A stretch of DNA of 64,000 nucleotides from Rhodocollybia butyracea (Eukaryota; Basidiomycota; Agaricomycetes; Agaricales; Omphalotaceae). Within the stretch, counting starts at the first letter, position 1, and each line of letters starts with the position of its first letter. The DNA is taken from assembly GCA_015501585.1 (NCBI GenBank), contig JADNRY010000052.1:62001-126000 (forward strand). The letters run 5' to 3'. The translations under genes and the position numbers were made by a program. Positions 1 through 12,479 of the stretch are shown here, one piece after another. The notes under the pieces are model-generated. The model had not been told where the DNA came from. It was given only the letters and a program-made list of their open reading frames with translations, and did no database searches.

Positions 1-1
1 A

Positions 2-265
2 GGCACACTCAAAACAACTAGCAAGCCTACCCAGGTCGATCCGGACGGGAAGATTCATTCTGCTTGCACGGATGTTCCCCACAATTCGGTGGAAGTGAGG
101 TTGGATAAATCCTTGCCTACACAATGTATGCTCGAAGCATGGGGACCAGAAGAAGCAGTGGACACTATTTATGGACAACTAAACTCAGCTCTAATCCATC
201 GGTTTAAGGGTTTGAAGTACATTTACCATCTGTGTGTTACATGTGATGGATATCGTTACCTGTAG
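2..265 (+). CDS. SSP family member, type A, 3' part only (5' end outside window)
   Basis: An open frame runs from the window edge to TAG at 263-265, 87 residues. It contains LPTQCMLEAW and ends near HLCVTCDG. These match the type A members downstream, which have LPRNCILK or IPENCVLE followed about 40 residues later by a short strand ending in Cys. The signal peptide lies off-window. A family-typical intron (271-320, GTAAGT to TAACAG) follows the stop, so here it lies in the 3' UTR. Function is unknown; secretion is inferred from complete paralogues at 18203 and 44025. Confidence concerns family membership. Confidence 0.55.
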   Translation, partial: GTLKTTSKPTQVDPDGKIHSACTDVPHNSVEVRLDKSLPTQCMLEAWGPEEAVDTIYGQLNSALIHRFKGLKYIYHLCVTCDGYRYL

Positions 266-719
266 ACATAGTAAGTTTTCTGCTCCTTTTTCTTCACTGC
301 GAATCTAACTGGAGTAACAGGTGCCTATGGCATGATTTAGGAAACGTGAAAGTCCGGGGTAGAGATTCGTTTGAGCGGGTTGAGCGGATTAAAGTCGTCT
401 AGATCGGAATGTATCTCGCCCAACTCCTACCCTCTTCTGGGTTGCGATAGTACCACTACTTCTAATCCAATCGTGCTGCTGTTGGTTCTAACGCTGTGAT
501 CAGGGCGTTACTTGAGGATATGCGCAAAGATAGGTATCGTAGAACATAGACAAGGTATATAACAAGCGGCGATGTCGGACGGAAAGATGGATATCGAGTA
601 CGCTTCAACGAGGTCAACATGACTCTCCATCTGAGGAACGACCATTCCGTGGCCTATAGCAGCTACACCTGGTTCAGGACAATGTCTATTTATTCTCGTA
701 TGCCTTGTCAATGGTACAT
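266..719 (+). repeat. SSP 3' tail (terminal intron plus conserved 3' exon/UTR)
   Basis: Holds the family intron (271-320) and then a downstream stretch repeated after most SSP copies. It has a (T)ACTTCTAATCCAA box near 456 and a GTAACAAGC-like/ATGGATATCGAG stretch near 560-600. The same blocks recur near 5700, 18750, 35050, 36960, 43330, 44630, 47220 and 53540. No separate gene is supported. Confidence 0.55.
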
Positions 720-2890
720 CGTCTGGTCGTCATTTGCCGTAGTTTCAGTGACTAGAGGATTGGTACTGGGGAGTGTTGATAGAGGTCCTTGACTGAACAC
801 GAGATTCGACTGAGACGCAGTTGAGCAGGAAAGATCGTGCGGCGAGCTTGTTTCAAAAAAAGTCCGGGTAGGCGTGAGCTGATTGAGATTTATCGCACCT
901 GGTGTCGTCCTCCATCTTTTACGTCAAGGTAATATTGATTGTTCGAACGCTTGAACTCGTCTCTGGAAGTGGAACCGTTCTTGAGGCGTTCGCGGTTTCC
1001 AAAACATTATCTGAGGAATTATCCAGGACAAGTGGCGTGCTGGAAGAGTTTTCAACAGACGAGAGCATTCTGATGGGACAACATTATCTTCACGGTTGGA
1101 ATCGAGCTGGGTAAAGTCTCTGGATGGTGTGTTGCTTTCGAACTGGCACCGCCCACCTTCAGCGACGGACTTTAAGAAGTTTTTTCTTCCAATTGGATAT
1201 GCTATTTCACCTAAACAGCCTAGGTTAGGTAGAAGAGAGCAGCATTAAAGGTACGAAACGTACCAGAAAAATTGTCTATTACAGTCAGTGTCTGGTCGGT
1301 GTATCCCATGGACAGGTCACTAAACCTAAAATCTAGGCCTTGATCTTTCTCAAAAGCTGAGCAACGCTGATAGATGTCTTCAGCGAAGCGCTTTTTCACT
1401 CCATCTTCGTACTGCAGCGCAGCTGTATTCTCACCGCGTCACTGTATTCAAAAGGTTTGCATATTGATTTCCGACTTGTTTGGTTACAGAGAGGAGTTGA
1501 AAGGCCTGAAAAGTATGAAAAGAAATTCGTCACAACTTGCGGTTTATGCTTGTGAAGTTAAGAGGATATCTGCAATTGAAAAAAGGAGACATCGTGCATA
1601 TCCACTCGTAAGCTTCCATTCAAGATTGCGTGAACAGATAAGTGGACGAACGAAAAAACGCATCGGCGATATGTAGTCATTTCGCCTGTGGTAACGGTTC
1701 CGCTCAAAGTCTTCCAGCGGCTTTACACCGAACAAATTTGGAGCATTTTCTGTTGACTATTCTGTTGGTGAATATACAGTAGAACCCGAGTGAGCAAAAG
1801 TCACATCCTGCGTAGATTTCACTATATCTTGATCTGGAGAACATCGAAGCAGGAGATGAGACTCCCGGACGCCTGAAAACAGTCTCTACAGAGAAGACGC
1901 GCATGTAGTACTTACCCTGTATCGTCTGCCTGAGTAATCGCGTACGAAAGAAGTAACTGGCTTCTTGAACCCGGTGTGAGGAAATGTATATTCTTGTTTC
2001 CTAGTATCGGGAGCAAGACGTCGAACCCGATACGAGGCCGCACGACATAGAAAGAGGGATTGCTGGCTGGTAGCGATGTTTGGCTGATCGGTAACAAACT
2101 GAAAAAATCAAAAACTCGTCGCAGGGATAACCTCTTCTTCGGTATTGCCTATAAGATATCAAATTTTGGTATATGGTAGGGATCCTCCTGGGGCATTTCC
2201 ATGGCTATCTGACCTGAAGTTAACGTTGTGAATCGCGTTCGGGCTGAGTCCGGAACTTCTGAGCTGGTAAGAGCACCGCTAGGTATATTGAGATCTGGCA
2301 AGAATGCTTTGAAAATCCATTGAGGCCCAAAATCGCATCCTTTTCTTCGTTGTTGTACATGGGGAAAGACTGAGAGCGAGCGCTAATCGCAACGAAATTC
2401 CGGCCCGCATACTCAGGCGTTAACACGCTACCATCACCTCTGTGAAAGCACTTTCTGTCCTAGAACCGGTAGAGTTGGCTCACCTTGCATCGACACATCC
2501 GAGACGTACTTTAGGCTTCAAGCTTCTTTAATTATTACCTGATGGAATGCCCGGCGCATCGGGGAAGGCTGTAACTGGAACATCGGATACCAACAGACGC
2601 ACTGGACTCCACCACATTGCACGAGAACCACTGCTATGGAAAGTTGAACAGGTAGAGGGCAGCGGATAGGGAAAATCTCGCATCTTGTTTCGCTATTGCG
2701 GTAGAACAGTGGAAGAAGGGGAATCAGAAAGTATTTTGGATCCGGAACTTCGGCGAGTGTTCTTTTGATTATTATACACTCGAGAAACTGAAATAGTAAA
2801 CAGTTTAGGAATCTAGTACTAGTCCTTGTCTGGTCTGTCATTGAACGTCAAACTGCGCGCTCTGAGTGAGTTTCAGAACGCTGAAAGAGT
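720..2890 (-). pseudogene. TAF1-like (TFIID subunit 1) 5' portion, decayed copy 1
   Basis: The minus strand carries several open segments separated by intron-like gaps and breaks. Around 1250-1420 it reads AEDIYQRCSAFEKDQGLDF, followed by an intron (GTACGT, then CTAACCTAG) and IAYPIGRKNFLKSV. Around 1060-1110 it reads RDFTQLDSNREDNVVP. Parallel copies at 37.2 and 45.4 kb add NLLLLSNWEDQ and GQLTVEHAYLAQKLQLPF, which resemble the TAF1 core (WED motif, and the VEHSIPAVELRQPF region of animal TAF1). TAF1 is the scaffold of TFIID; only part of its 5' half is represented here. It is convergent with the SSP copy at 2-265. Interpreted as a non-functional co-duplicated fragment. Confidence 0.5.
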
Positions 2891-3329
2891 AAAACGGTGG
2901 AAGACACGCGCACTGTAACCCAGCTATCTCACACATTACCCTCCTGACACATCAGTCGCGTTCACATTCGCACCAGCGTCTAGAGCATCCATCACCCCTT
3001 CAGACGCTTCTCGTCAGCGGACAAAGCCAGCGCTCATCGACATCTTCGGACCTCCTCCATCCCATTTTCGCGTACACCTTGGGACAGATAGCTGATAATT
3101 TAAATAACACCTCGTCAGCTATCAAAGGCAGCAATAGTCGAACTGTTATTCTCCCCTCTCCCCAACTCTCAAGCCTTCCCATCCGTCCAGTAAAATTCCT
3201 TCTTCCGGGATCCAGATTCCACTTCGGATCACCATACTTAGTAGTAGCTTCATACCGTGGATGTATACCACAATGCGACGTGAACGCGTGAACGCCGAGC
3301 CCTTTTCGTCTCTCTTCTTTCAGCAAGCT
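2891..3329. other. No gene recognised
   Basis: Short overlapping open frames on both strands here show no recognisable motif and no conserved counterpart elsewhere in the window. The stretch probably links the TAF1-like remnant with the next SSP leader. Confidence 0.3.
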
Positions 3330-3934
3330 GGTTTTGTCTCTTAAAACTCTTCAAGCCATATGTACGTCAAGCTGATCTAGCCTAGGACTATCCACGAAAA
3401 ATCGAAACAAACATGCATCGCTGCTGCTCTATTTTGTCACAGCTGCCACCTGTTCCTGTCGGTCATGATTCCCTTCTGTCGGTCGTGATTCCCTTCTGTC
3501 GATCGTTCATCCCATCCTGTCCAACTTCGATTACTTTCACCTAGCCCTCCTTCATATACTGCTCCCACAAAATCGTTATCGCGGCCTATCATATATGATC
3601 CCGAGTTTTTTGTTTTCACCCCAATTCTCCAACTTGAGTGACAGAGTCACAGAGATCTATCATCGATGGTCAAGGATATAAATTGCGCGCTGGATCGCCC
3701 TGTAGAGTTGGCGTTTGCGCGGGTTTACATAAAGTCATCTGGATCCTGCTTTCATTGGTTTGGAAAGGGTTCAAAGTAGTATATCTAACAGTGTTATTAC
3801 TGTCGAAGCTGTGGTTAGGCGGTAATGCTTGATATGACATTAATGGGAAACTACACAAGGTAACAAGCCAACGGGATCGACATGATTAGCCATGAATATA
3901 CCTTGTGTGCCGTTTGACCCGTTCATAATAGTAA
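3330..3934 (+). pseudogene. SSP pseudogene with leader and 3' tail
   Basis: A degenerate leader (GCTGGTTTTGTCTC, then CAAGCTGATCT) precedes a signal-peptide-like stretch at about 3412-3460 containing CTGCTGCTCTATTTTGTCA and CCTGTTCCTGTCGGT. This is recognisable against the intact copy at 18203. The mature region is replaced by short CTTCTGTCGGTCGTGATTCC-type duplications and frameshifts. A decayed family intron ends near 3650, and an SSP 3' tail follows to the MITE. Not expected to encode protein. Confidence 0.5.
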
Positions 3935-4454
3935 GGCCCTGTTCTGCTCCCGCGACTCAGTGAGATACGATAAAATGTGATACGATAGAAAAACAAATTC
4001 CGCATCGTATCAAACTTGATGCGAGTTGGAAAAGTTCAGACGCGACCCTACACGACCCTACCTGCGGATCACGATGTCCGGTGCTCATCAACACTGCCCG
4101 ACGTCGCCCTTGAGAGGTGTCTTGTCGTCGTTGTTCATGACAAACAGACCACAAATGCAGAAAAATAGAATATGAGTTTTCTGAATTCTTGTTAGTTGCG
4201 GAAGTCTTGGTTCACGCCTTAGCCTATTACCTCTAAAAATTAAAAAGTGGCTGTTATCATCGTTGCCAGCAATGAGCACGAGAGTCCCACTCGTCGACTA
4301 CATATCACACTAACTTACACCAAAAATCACCTTTGGTGTTGCGGAACACAAAAAATGTGAGACGAGTGATCCAAAATGTGTATCGTATTTCTCACGGAAA
4401 TTTGGCAGAGGGATTTTATCGTATCTCATTGAGTCGCGGGAACAGAACGGGGCC
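3935..4454. mobile_element. PIF/Harbinger-type MITE, 520 bp
   Basis: Inverted termini begin GGCCCTGTTCTGCTCCCGCG on the left and GGCCCCGTTCTGTTCCCGCG on the right. The match continues through GACTCAnTGAGATACGATAAAAT, about 45 bp. A TAA flanks both sides (3932-3934 and 4455-4457). A 3-bp TWA target duplication with a GGCC-starting TIR is characteristic of PIF/Harbinger-derived MITEs. The interior has no open frame. It lies between two SSP copies. Confidence 0.8.
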
Positions 4455-4859
4455 TAAGTAAGTATGGGGGGCTTGGGAATTACTCGAGGATGTTTACAGG
4501 ATGTCGCGCCTGAGCATATGGTAGGCGGAGCCGAGTTTTTGTTTGTGGCAAAAATTACGAATGCTCAAACTGATGCGCCCCACATGTTGCGACCTGTTGC
4601 AACTAACCCTTGATTTATTCTTGCGCCATTTTCAGTCACCCTGGTCACCCTCCAAGCTCAAGGTTAGCACTAAACTGTGGACAGTACCAGACAGTACGAT
4701 TAGGAGTTCGAACAATCCTAAAAGGCATATTTCGGTGAAATATGGATATGGATATTCAATGGGACCAGAGTCTTGAGGAGAGCGAGCCTTTCGCCATCAA
4801 TATCGGAGAATTGCCGGACCATGGGCCATTCTGGGGCTAGCCGGTTTCATCATGAACCT

Positions 4860-4974
4860 GCATCTTTTGGGCACTTAAACTCAAGAATTTCCCTTCTTTC
4901 AATCCCCAACGAGCTGGTCTTGTCTTCCAAAACTCATCAGTCATACGTCGAGCTGGTCTCTACCACAAAAAAAT
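4860..4974 (+). promoter_or_regulatory. SSP conserved leader
   Basis: The sequence immediately upstream of the start codon is shared by most SSP copies: an ACTTAAACTC box, CTTTCAATCCCCAACGAGCT, then a second GAGCTGGTCT about 45 nt later and a short A-rich run before ATGCGCAC. The duplicated GAGCTGGTCT decamer is the clearest element. Whether it acts at the DNA or RNA level is unknown. Confidence 0.5.
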
Positions 4975-5587
4975 ATGCGCACAACTGCTTTTCCATCTCT
5001 GCTACTCTACGCCATCCTAGCCATCACCACTTTCGACTGCGGTCTCGCTGTTCCTGTCCGTGGCGGTTCGCCACCTCGCTACGCGGAGGCCGCCGGTGAT
5101 CCGCCACCTACCTACAATCCACCTAGCTTCCATGATGCTTCACTGTACAACGAACCAATCAGTATCCAGTTCACCACTGCCAACGATGTAAAGACCCGCA
5201 AACTCGAAAAAAATAACAACATGCCTGTCAAGAGCAGAACTCCTGGCATATTCCTTCATTTTGGACGCGTCCATGCTGAGAATACGGCGAAAGGGGTGTT
5301 TTTTGAAGGCCTTTCCAAAAAACTGTCTCCTCGAAGCGGAAAAAATAATCATAGAGCATGGAGAGGAAGTTTGCGACGGCACCCATACGATCCATGGCGT
5401 CGGACAGGCCGCGAATGAGCATTTTGATCTTGGTGGGGTCTATAACTACCTGTCTGTTATCTGTTTCCCGCATGGGCATAAAGTAAGTTTCTTGCTCCTT
5501 TTCTTCACACCGAATTTCTGACTCGAGTAACAGGCTAACATGGCTCAGGTCGAGCATTTGATAGCGGCTGGAGCACCAAGTGGGTGA
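4975..5587 (+). pseudogene. SSP family member, type A, single frameshift
   Basis: Begins MRTTAFPSLLLYAILAITT, a signal peptide probably cleaved near LAVP (about residue 25). It continues through a Pro-rich segment (GDPPPTYNPPSFHD) and an ISIQF strand. After about residue 105 the frame is lost near a T6 run (about 5296-5302). The homologous continuation (FPKNCLLEAEK, later SVICFPHGHK) lies in another frame. The terminal intron is 5483-5533 (GTAAGT to TAACAG, phase 0), and exon 2 ends at TGA 5585-5587. A single indel could be a real mutation or an assembly error, since everything else looks intact. It follows the conserved leader and precedes the family 3' tail. Confidence 0.6.
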
Positions 5588-5995
5588 GCTGGAGCCATTG
5601 TCGGCCACTATTTCCAGCCGCTCCCATCAACTTGTAGAGTCAGTGCGTTTGTGTGGGTTCCTGCCCTCAACGGTTTGGAAACTGGGGTTGCAGTAAGTAG
5701 TTCCCATACTTCTAATCCAACCGTATTGTTGTCGCTTCCGAAGCTGTACGGTGCTTAGACGGGACTTCAGAGTACTTGAGGCATTGAAACTGATATGCAT
5801 ATTCTCAGACGCAGAGCTTATTGATGGTACATCATCGATCATCCTTCGTAGTAGTGGGAACTGGGAACGAAAGTCACGATTAAATCCGAGATTGGACTGG
5901 GATGGAGTTGCAGGCTGGGCTCGTAGCAGGCAGCGATGCAGCAGAAGGTACAACAGGTGCAGTTTTTAAGTGTTAGACTCCTTCCAGCCCAGGAA
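5588..5995 (+). repeat. SSP 3' tail and adjoining duplicated sequence
   Basis: Contains the TACTTCTAATCCAACCGTA box (near 5707), a degenerate GCTTCCGAAGCTGTACGGTG stretch, and a CGCAGAGCTTATTGATGGTA segment also found at 44953 and, diverged, at 37225. No gene is supported. Confidence 0.45.
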
Positions 5996-7163
5996 TGGGA
6001 TTCCATTCTCTTAAGGAAAAGGACTCTATTTATGATCAGTATACTTTAAGTACATCACAACTACTTAAGAATATAAAACTACTTAAAGACTACAAAATAC
6101 TTAAGACTATGAAATTGCTATCAGAGGACAATGGAAAGGTTCAAGTAAAGATCTTAAGGGACTCATTAAGAGCAACCTTAAGAATATTTTGGAGCCTTAC
6201 TGTTCAATTGAGTCCTGTCTTAAGGATGTCATTAAAGAACATGTAAAAAGCTTAATGCAACCAGTCACTTACCCGCATCTCATTATCTTATCATTCTCCC
6301 TTTCGCTCTTGCATCTTTTGCTATCAGAGTCATCTGGTGCCACTGCAAGTTATTTTTGAACCTGTATCACCAGCGGTCAATTGAGGACAGTGCTGTCAAC
6401 AGTCTGTGAGTTGTGCAAGCCACCACACCAAGTCGTAGGCAGGGCCCAGTAATGACAGACAGTGGATTGGATGAGTCGATGTGGCGCAACGAGGATGAAA
6501 GAAAGAGGAAAGAGGCGAAGCGGTGTTAGCGCCCTTTTCCATCAACCATGTGATGGGTCAAAGCACCGCTCGGAAAATACAATAAGTATCATCATTGTAA
6601 GAGCCGGCATGGGCTTTGTCTGGTCTCCTTTTGTCTTTTAAAACAATAGAAGCACTTCAAGTTTAAAATGCCTGATCACCGCGGGCTGCCGTCTTCTTGC
6701 CTTTTCCCTCCCCCCTCCTGCCTACGCCGTATCGTACTTGATGCAAAGTGATTTCAAAGCGTTCAACTCGGTCCTCGGATTTGAATAGTGTGCCCACGCG
6801 CTATTGCAGGCAACAATTTTGTATTACTGGGTGGTCAGCAGTGGTCAGCGAGGCAAGCGGCGAGGTGATCGAGAACAGAACAAATGATAGGTTTCGTCTC
6901 GCTTGATAAGTGTCTCCTTATGCATTGGCAGGCATGGCTATTTCTTAATGAATTTTTTTTACCTTAAGAGAACAATTCCTTAATCTAACTGTTGTTAAGA
7001 TATTTTTAAGAGCGTCACAATGTTCTTAAAGAAATTTTTCTTAAGAATCAGGTATTTCAAAGAATAGTTGTTAAGAACTTGTTGGGGAATTTTATTTCTT
7101 AAAGAATATCTTAAAACAATAGATCATAAATAGTGTCTATTCTTTAAGAACAATGGAATCCCA
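5996..7163. mobile_element. Non-autonomous DNA element with TTAAG-rich subterminal arms
   Basis: The termini are perfect 12-bp inverted repeats (TGGGATTCCATT). Imperfect homology continues about 50 bp, including CTATTTATGATC on both sides. Each ~250-bp arm is crowded with CTTAAG/TTAAG motifs, roughly ten per arm, while the ~650-bp core has almost none. Clustered subterminal repeats are typical of transposase-binding regions. No clear target duplication was found and there is no transposase frame, so the superfamily is undetermined. Confidence 0.6.
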
Positions 7164-7449
7164 CTGTACTCCAGCCGACTTGGCATCTTCCGTTGGTGTC
7201 TGAAAGAAATTTCCTTGTGAGGTACACTCTCGATAGTGTTATACTCATGCGTCCACAGTGACCACAATGCCCCTGATCCCGGTTTTTTTGTTCGAAAATA
7301 CAATCAATTGGCTTAGCCTATACCGTTGTCCACCATTTCGACGGTTTATTCGTTTGCAAGGATTTATCAGCCATCATGTTCTCCTTCAAGATAGTTTTCC
7401 TCGATAGTTTACCATTTACAAACATAAATGATTGTTCGACGAGAGATAT
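7164..7449. other. No gene recognised
   Basis: AT-rich stretch between the TTAAG element and the TAF1-like remnant. No open frame with recognisable content. Confidence 0.3.
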
Positions 7450-8059
7450 CGAATTCGTCTCTGCATAAAGTCTCTGAATGGTGTGTTGCTTTCGAACTGG
7501 CGTTGCTCATCTTCAGCGAGGGACTCCAGAAAATTTCTCGGAACTTCATGGAAATGCTATTTCACCCAAACAGCCTAGATTAGGTAGAAGAAACTTAAAG
7601 CAGCAAGTAATGGTACGAAACGCACTGGCAAAACTGTCCAAAGCTTTATCAATTATTACCTGACAGAATGTACGCCGCATAGAGAAAGCTGCTAGAAAAA
7701 TAAGCTGGAGGAGGAGGAAGAATTAATATTGCTGGAATATCGGATTCCTACTCACATCATCAGGCGCACTGATCCACCTATTCAGGATTTTACCACAGGA
7801 AAACTATCACCATACAAAGTTGAACGGGTAGATAGACAGGAAAAATCTTACATTTTGTTTTATCGATTATCTTTCATTCAGCGCTCATCGATACCATGTT
7901 CTTTCTAGACCAGAACTCTGAATTCGAAAGGAGTATGGTGAAATGAGTACTGAGGCCTCCGCAACTGCGATGCTGTTCCTCATCCACCAACTGTTCATAC
8001 TCACTTGATCTGTCTTTGCTCGTCGAACTACGCACTCAGCATGGCAATCTTCAGGCCTC
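7450..8059 (-). pseudogene. TAF1-like remnant, copy 2, cut by LTR element
   Basis: Shares the block TAAAGTCTCTGAATGGTGTG and the CAGCCTAGATTAGGTAGAAG intron region with copy 1 (near 1110-1230) and with 37.7 and 45.4 kb. It is missing the central exons. Several in-frame stops are present on the minus strand. Its left-hand (5') end abuts the target-site duplication of the LTR element at 8060. Confidence 0.45.
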
Positions 8060-8312
8060 TATAACACGCCCTATGGGCAAAGTCCTTAAAAACACCGGTG
8101 AACACGACAAATAGGATACTATTGTGTGTACGACGGTGTAAAAGACTAACTAGACTCTTAAGTAATCGTACGATACTTATAGTAACGGATTTATTATATA
8201 ATTAATAATAAATAGAATAATAAGATAGACCGTTTGGTCTATCGGCGGCGTCTAGGATGACCGTATCGCCGGATACGGTCAGTGGTGATTATGGAGAGGC
8301 GGAGGCGTTACA
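8060..8312 (-). repeat. 3' LTR of gag-only element
   Basis: 253 bp, paired with 17342-17594. The adjacent purine tract marks it as the 3' LTR in minus orientation. Confidence 0.85.
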
Positions 8313-8324
8313 CCCTCCCCCACC
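8313..8324 (-). other. Polypurine tract of gag-only element
   Basis: Minus strand GGTGGGGGAGGG directly abutting the 3' LTR; expected plus-strand primer site. Confidence 0.7.
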
Positions 8325-9015
8325 AGATTAACATCAGGGATGTGAATCGAAAATGGTAATGACATCATCACCATCCAAACCATTTTTAATTTGGTTTAAC
8401 ATAGAATGATCCCGTATCAAGTACGGGATTAATTGATGCGGCGCATCAGACTTTCGGACTTGTCCGAATCAAACGATAGTGGGGCGTACCACTAGAGCAT
8501 GATTTGATTCGGAAATGTCCGAATGTTCAACGCGCAGACTCGGAAGTTTCCGAGTATTGCTTAATGAGGATTCTCAGTGAGAATCCGGGCTGAGGATAAG
8601 TAGTGATGCCCAGGTAAGGCATATTACCTGGGCGTCGGAATAAACCAATAAATCATTCGGAAGGTTTATCCTTTCCGATACTTAAGGAGGTGTCCTCCTC
8701 GATTGGCTCAAGAACATTTTTAATGTTCTCGGTGTCCGACTCATCGGGGTGTTCTGATGATTCAAGTTCATCGTCTCTATTCCTAGAAGAGACATAATAT
8801 TTAGTGAGGGCCGTGTGGTCCTCAATGCGTGTGACGGCTCTGACCATCACTTCTAATTTGGCATACTCCGGAACGATCCCCTCGTTTGTGAGTTGCCTAA
8901 TAATATTGAAGGGTAATCCCTCAATGAACTGTTTCTGCATTGTTGCATCATCCGGTGTTTGGAGCATCCGTGATGCCCATTGTGTAAGTGAGGAATAATA
9001 ATCCCTCACACCCGT

Positions 9016-10401
9016 TGAGAGGGCATTACTGTGGCTAAGCGGAAAGTGTGAGAAACAGCCAATAAATAGCCAAAACATCAACACAAACCACTAAACTACA
9101 ATAAAGACTTCTAAGTTCAGAGGGGGATGTGAAATTACAAAGAGTTGAACTTTGAAATGATAAGTGAATGCAGGAACTAAGGTAAAAGGGGGGGGAGAGG
9201 CGGAAGGCTATATAATACAAGAAAGCACTGACCAGAGGTTGTCTACCCAGACAGAGCTCTGACTGCAGCCTAACTACAATACTTTACTGGACTGAACTTG
9301 AAACAAAACAAACAAAACTAATAATACAACTGTGTGAAGTGAGGAGGAAATCCCTGCCTCTAATGTGAGGGGGAATCCAAATCTTGGGGATCAACTATCA
9401 ATCTGGGCTACATTATATAGAGCAGGAGCGCGGCTGTGTAGTGTGCACAGACCACTTAAGGGTGTGTCAAACCGCTCTCTAGCTTCTAACGAGCCGAGTT
9501 TCATGTTTCTATTATATTTCAATTCAAATTTCAAATCAACACTCCGAAATTGGAGATTATCACTCTTCCCTGTACTTGGGAAGGGACAACAAGCTTCTAT
9601 AAATGCTTGTACTCGGTTATAGCGATGCTAGAGGGTCTAGGGACACTGTCCTATCTCGAAAGTACCACAGAGGATGCAGGGGAACGGCGGTTTTAGCTCA
9701 TGTTCGGCTTAAACAAATAGTGACCTAATTTCGGAGTTATAGCAAGATCTCCGTATTTCAACCACTTCCGGACATCGGCACGACTCGGGACTTCGGATTT
9801 GGACTCTCTAGTATATCTATTGAGTTCTCCAAATGCCGCCGCAATCATATTTCGCATGCGTGACACCTTTCTAAAGAGGTTCTCTTCTAATCCCAATATT
9901 ATAAGTAGTAATGGATACAGCCTTCATAACTCGTGAAGTGGTGCTGCACAAATGCTACAAATATTACTGGGAGTGATTCTAGTGTATTCCCATTGAATAG
10001 ACCTCAGGGAACCAAATATACATAACAAACTCCTTTTCTTTCAGAGTTGTCAAGCAGGGGATGAATTAACATATAGTGAGAAGTGCATATATCACAATTC
10101 TGAGCAAATAGAGGTTGGAGGAGCTTGTATTACATTGGATTCAAGCGAAACACATTGATACACAAGGTCCAGACCATAGTCTCTTGCATGCTTTATCAGA
10201 TGGAGCACTGCATACTGATCAATCCTTCTGGATATGTGAATTGTAGAGACAAGACAGATACATATGAGACTACAGGGTTTGAGGGTGGGTTTCAGTAACT
10301 AGAGATCATGGGTAGCACTCCCAATGACTTCCAGATACTATGTACACTGCAGAAATGCCAAAAAACAGTATTCTAGGGCCAAAAGGGTTTTGGGCGTATC
10401 A
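9016..10401 (-). repeat. 3' LTR of LARD-like element
   Basis: 1386-bp direct repeat partnered by 13806-15194, with only scattered indels and substitutions between them. Short open frames inside it occur identically in both copies and are not evidence of genes. Confidence 0.8.
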
Positions 10402-10414
10402 TCTCCCCCTTACT
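10402..10414 (-). other. Polypurine tract of LARD-like element
   Basis: Minus strand AGTAAGGGGGAGA immediately inside the 3' LTR. Confidence 0.65.
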
Positions 10415-12479
10415 AAATATGAACTGTCCTCAGTTCAACATGAGGTCCCAGGCCGACTGGTGGCTAAGTCTGTCAATGATACATTGGGTATCTCAATCCT
10501 TGCAAGTAACACAGCTCTGAATATTAACTCCGTAGCAGGATTAACAGGCAGGCATTCCAACTTCCAATGCTTGTGAGACAGTGGACAGTACATGTGCATC
10601 AGAGAGTAAATATTACATTTGATTTTCACAAGACTCCAGTCCTCATATCTCGATTTCAATGTCAATCCAATTTCTGGTTCTACTGCTTGTGCTATTGTAC
10701 ATGTGTTTGTACTAAGGTCACATCATCTTTTTCAATCTCTAGGTGACTGATGCTAGCCAAATGCTTTCAGAGTCAGATTCTCCCTTGAATGGGATGGCTC
10801 TTCTTGGTATATATAATTCCATCAAGTTCAAATAATCCTCTGAACAAGTTGATTTTGTCAATCTTGTTGGGAAACATTCTTTCCAAACATCAAATCATTC
10901 CAAGCAACTTTACAGTCACTATAGTTACAAGTTTATTTTCAGTAAAACTTGGATTTCATTCATTCTTATGTTTATTCAAATATGTGGCAGAAGGAGTTTC
11001 ATAAAGATGCAGAGCTTAATCTTGTCAAATCTTTGTCTTTAAACAAAATCTACTCTGTTGATCCAAATGCTACCAGGTCAAAGGAGTCAAGAGATTGGGG
11101 ATCCATAGTGACATCCAATTGACTTGTAACTTCTGCTTGTAACGAGAGGTCCACATTCTGCTAAGTCAGGAATGGACTTGTGCAGAATGATTCCATATCC
11201 CAGAAACAATTAAGTTTCATATCACATATTCAATAGTTTGCAATCATTCTGTTCATATTCTTATGAGCTATTTAATGATGTGGGAAGAGATGAGACTACT
11301 ATGAAACTTGTGTCATACACTGGGCATATTGTGACACAGTTCCTCCAGTAACTCATCTTGGACCTCTCATTATTTACTCTGTAGTTCATTCTTTCAAGTG
11401 TTTAACCTATTTGCACTCAAGAAACTCGAGTTTGTCAATAAGCTTCCTGGTAATAACCATGAGTGCTAATGACAATGCAACAGGCCACATCATTTGCAGG
11501 TTAGTGGCTTTGACTCTACTTTGTCTGACTGACTTAGATGTTCCCATGAGATCATGGTAGTTATCAAAGTCTGAATTCTGATTCAATGCTTCTTGAACAG
11601 TTGGTTTACTTCCATGGTGTTAGTAAATGCACCAGGTAGTTACTAAAACTGTTCTTCAGCTCTAATAAAGGGTAGCATTTGAACAGAATTCATGTCAAGC
11701 CCTCAATTCCACAAAAAAAACTAGTTCAGCTCAAAAGCTCCCTAAGAACTCTGTACTATTGAGAAGGTTAAGTGACAACTTTTTCCTACTCAGGACAGTT
11801 GTCCAAAGATGACTTCTGATGGTTTATCTTTTCTCTTGTGAGTCTCATCAGTGATAGTCTTCACTAGAGAGTTACTCTAAATTCAATTCTTGTCTGGCTG
11901 TCAGGGGCCAGATATCCCTTTTAAATAAAATAGAGACGGAGTCAACAGGAATGTTGAAGTTGGATAAGAAAGTACAGGAAGGGTTTGAAGGAGCGAGTTC
12001 AAAGATGAAAACTGGACAGTTGAAGCCCAGGGATATCAAGGTTGAAACATGAGAAGTACTGTTGGAGTAACTTCAGTTTCTTTTTGGGTGGCTATGATAG
12101 GCCTTTTTAGTTTAAGCAATAAGTTGCTCAAAGTGGCGGCTGTAAAGCCAAGTGCAAGTGCAAGTACAAGTCTTTTCAAGCAGGACTTTTGATCTAGTAA
12201 GACCAAGAACATTCTCTTTCAAGCGATAAGTTGCTCAAGTTTTATGGCGGAAAAGCCAAGCTCAACAAGTTCAACAATCAACTTTGGTCTGTAAAACCAT
12301 GCACAAATTTTTGTTTCTAAGTCCCTGTATGGGACTCAAGAGACTGCTCTGGGGACCAAGCTACATCTCAGTGTGATGAAGCTAGCTATGAACTGCTATG
12401 CTATCTTTAGCTACCTTTGCTTAACAATGTGAGCTCAGGTTGGCAATGAAGCCATGATCAAAAGTCTACATTCATTCAA
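10415..12479. other. Non-coding interior of LARD-like element
   Basis: About 2 kb without a convincing frame on either strand. Contains a dispersed GCGATAAGTTGCTCAAG-type motif (near 12115 and 12220) and otherwise unstructured AT-rich sequence. Confidence 0.5.

Noticed and set aside
902..1114. Plus-strand 70-codon frame
   Set aside because: It is antisense to the TAF1-like segments (FTQLDSNREDN) that recur in the same orientation at other copies.
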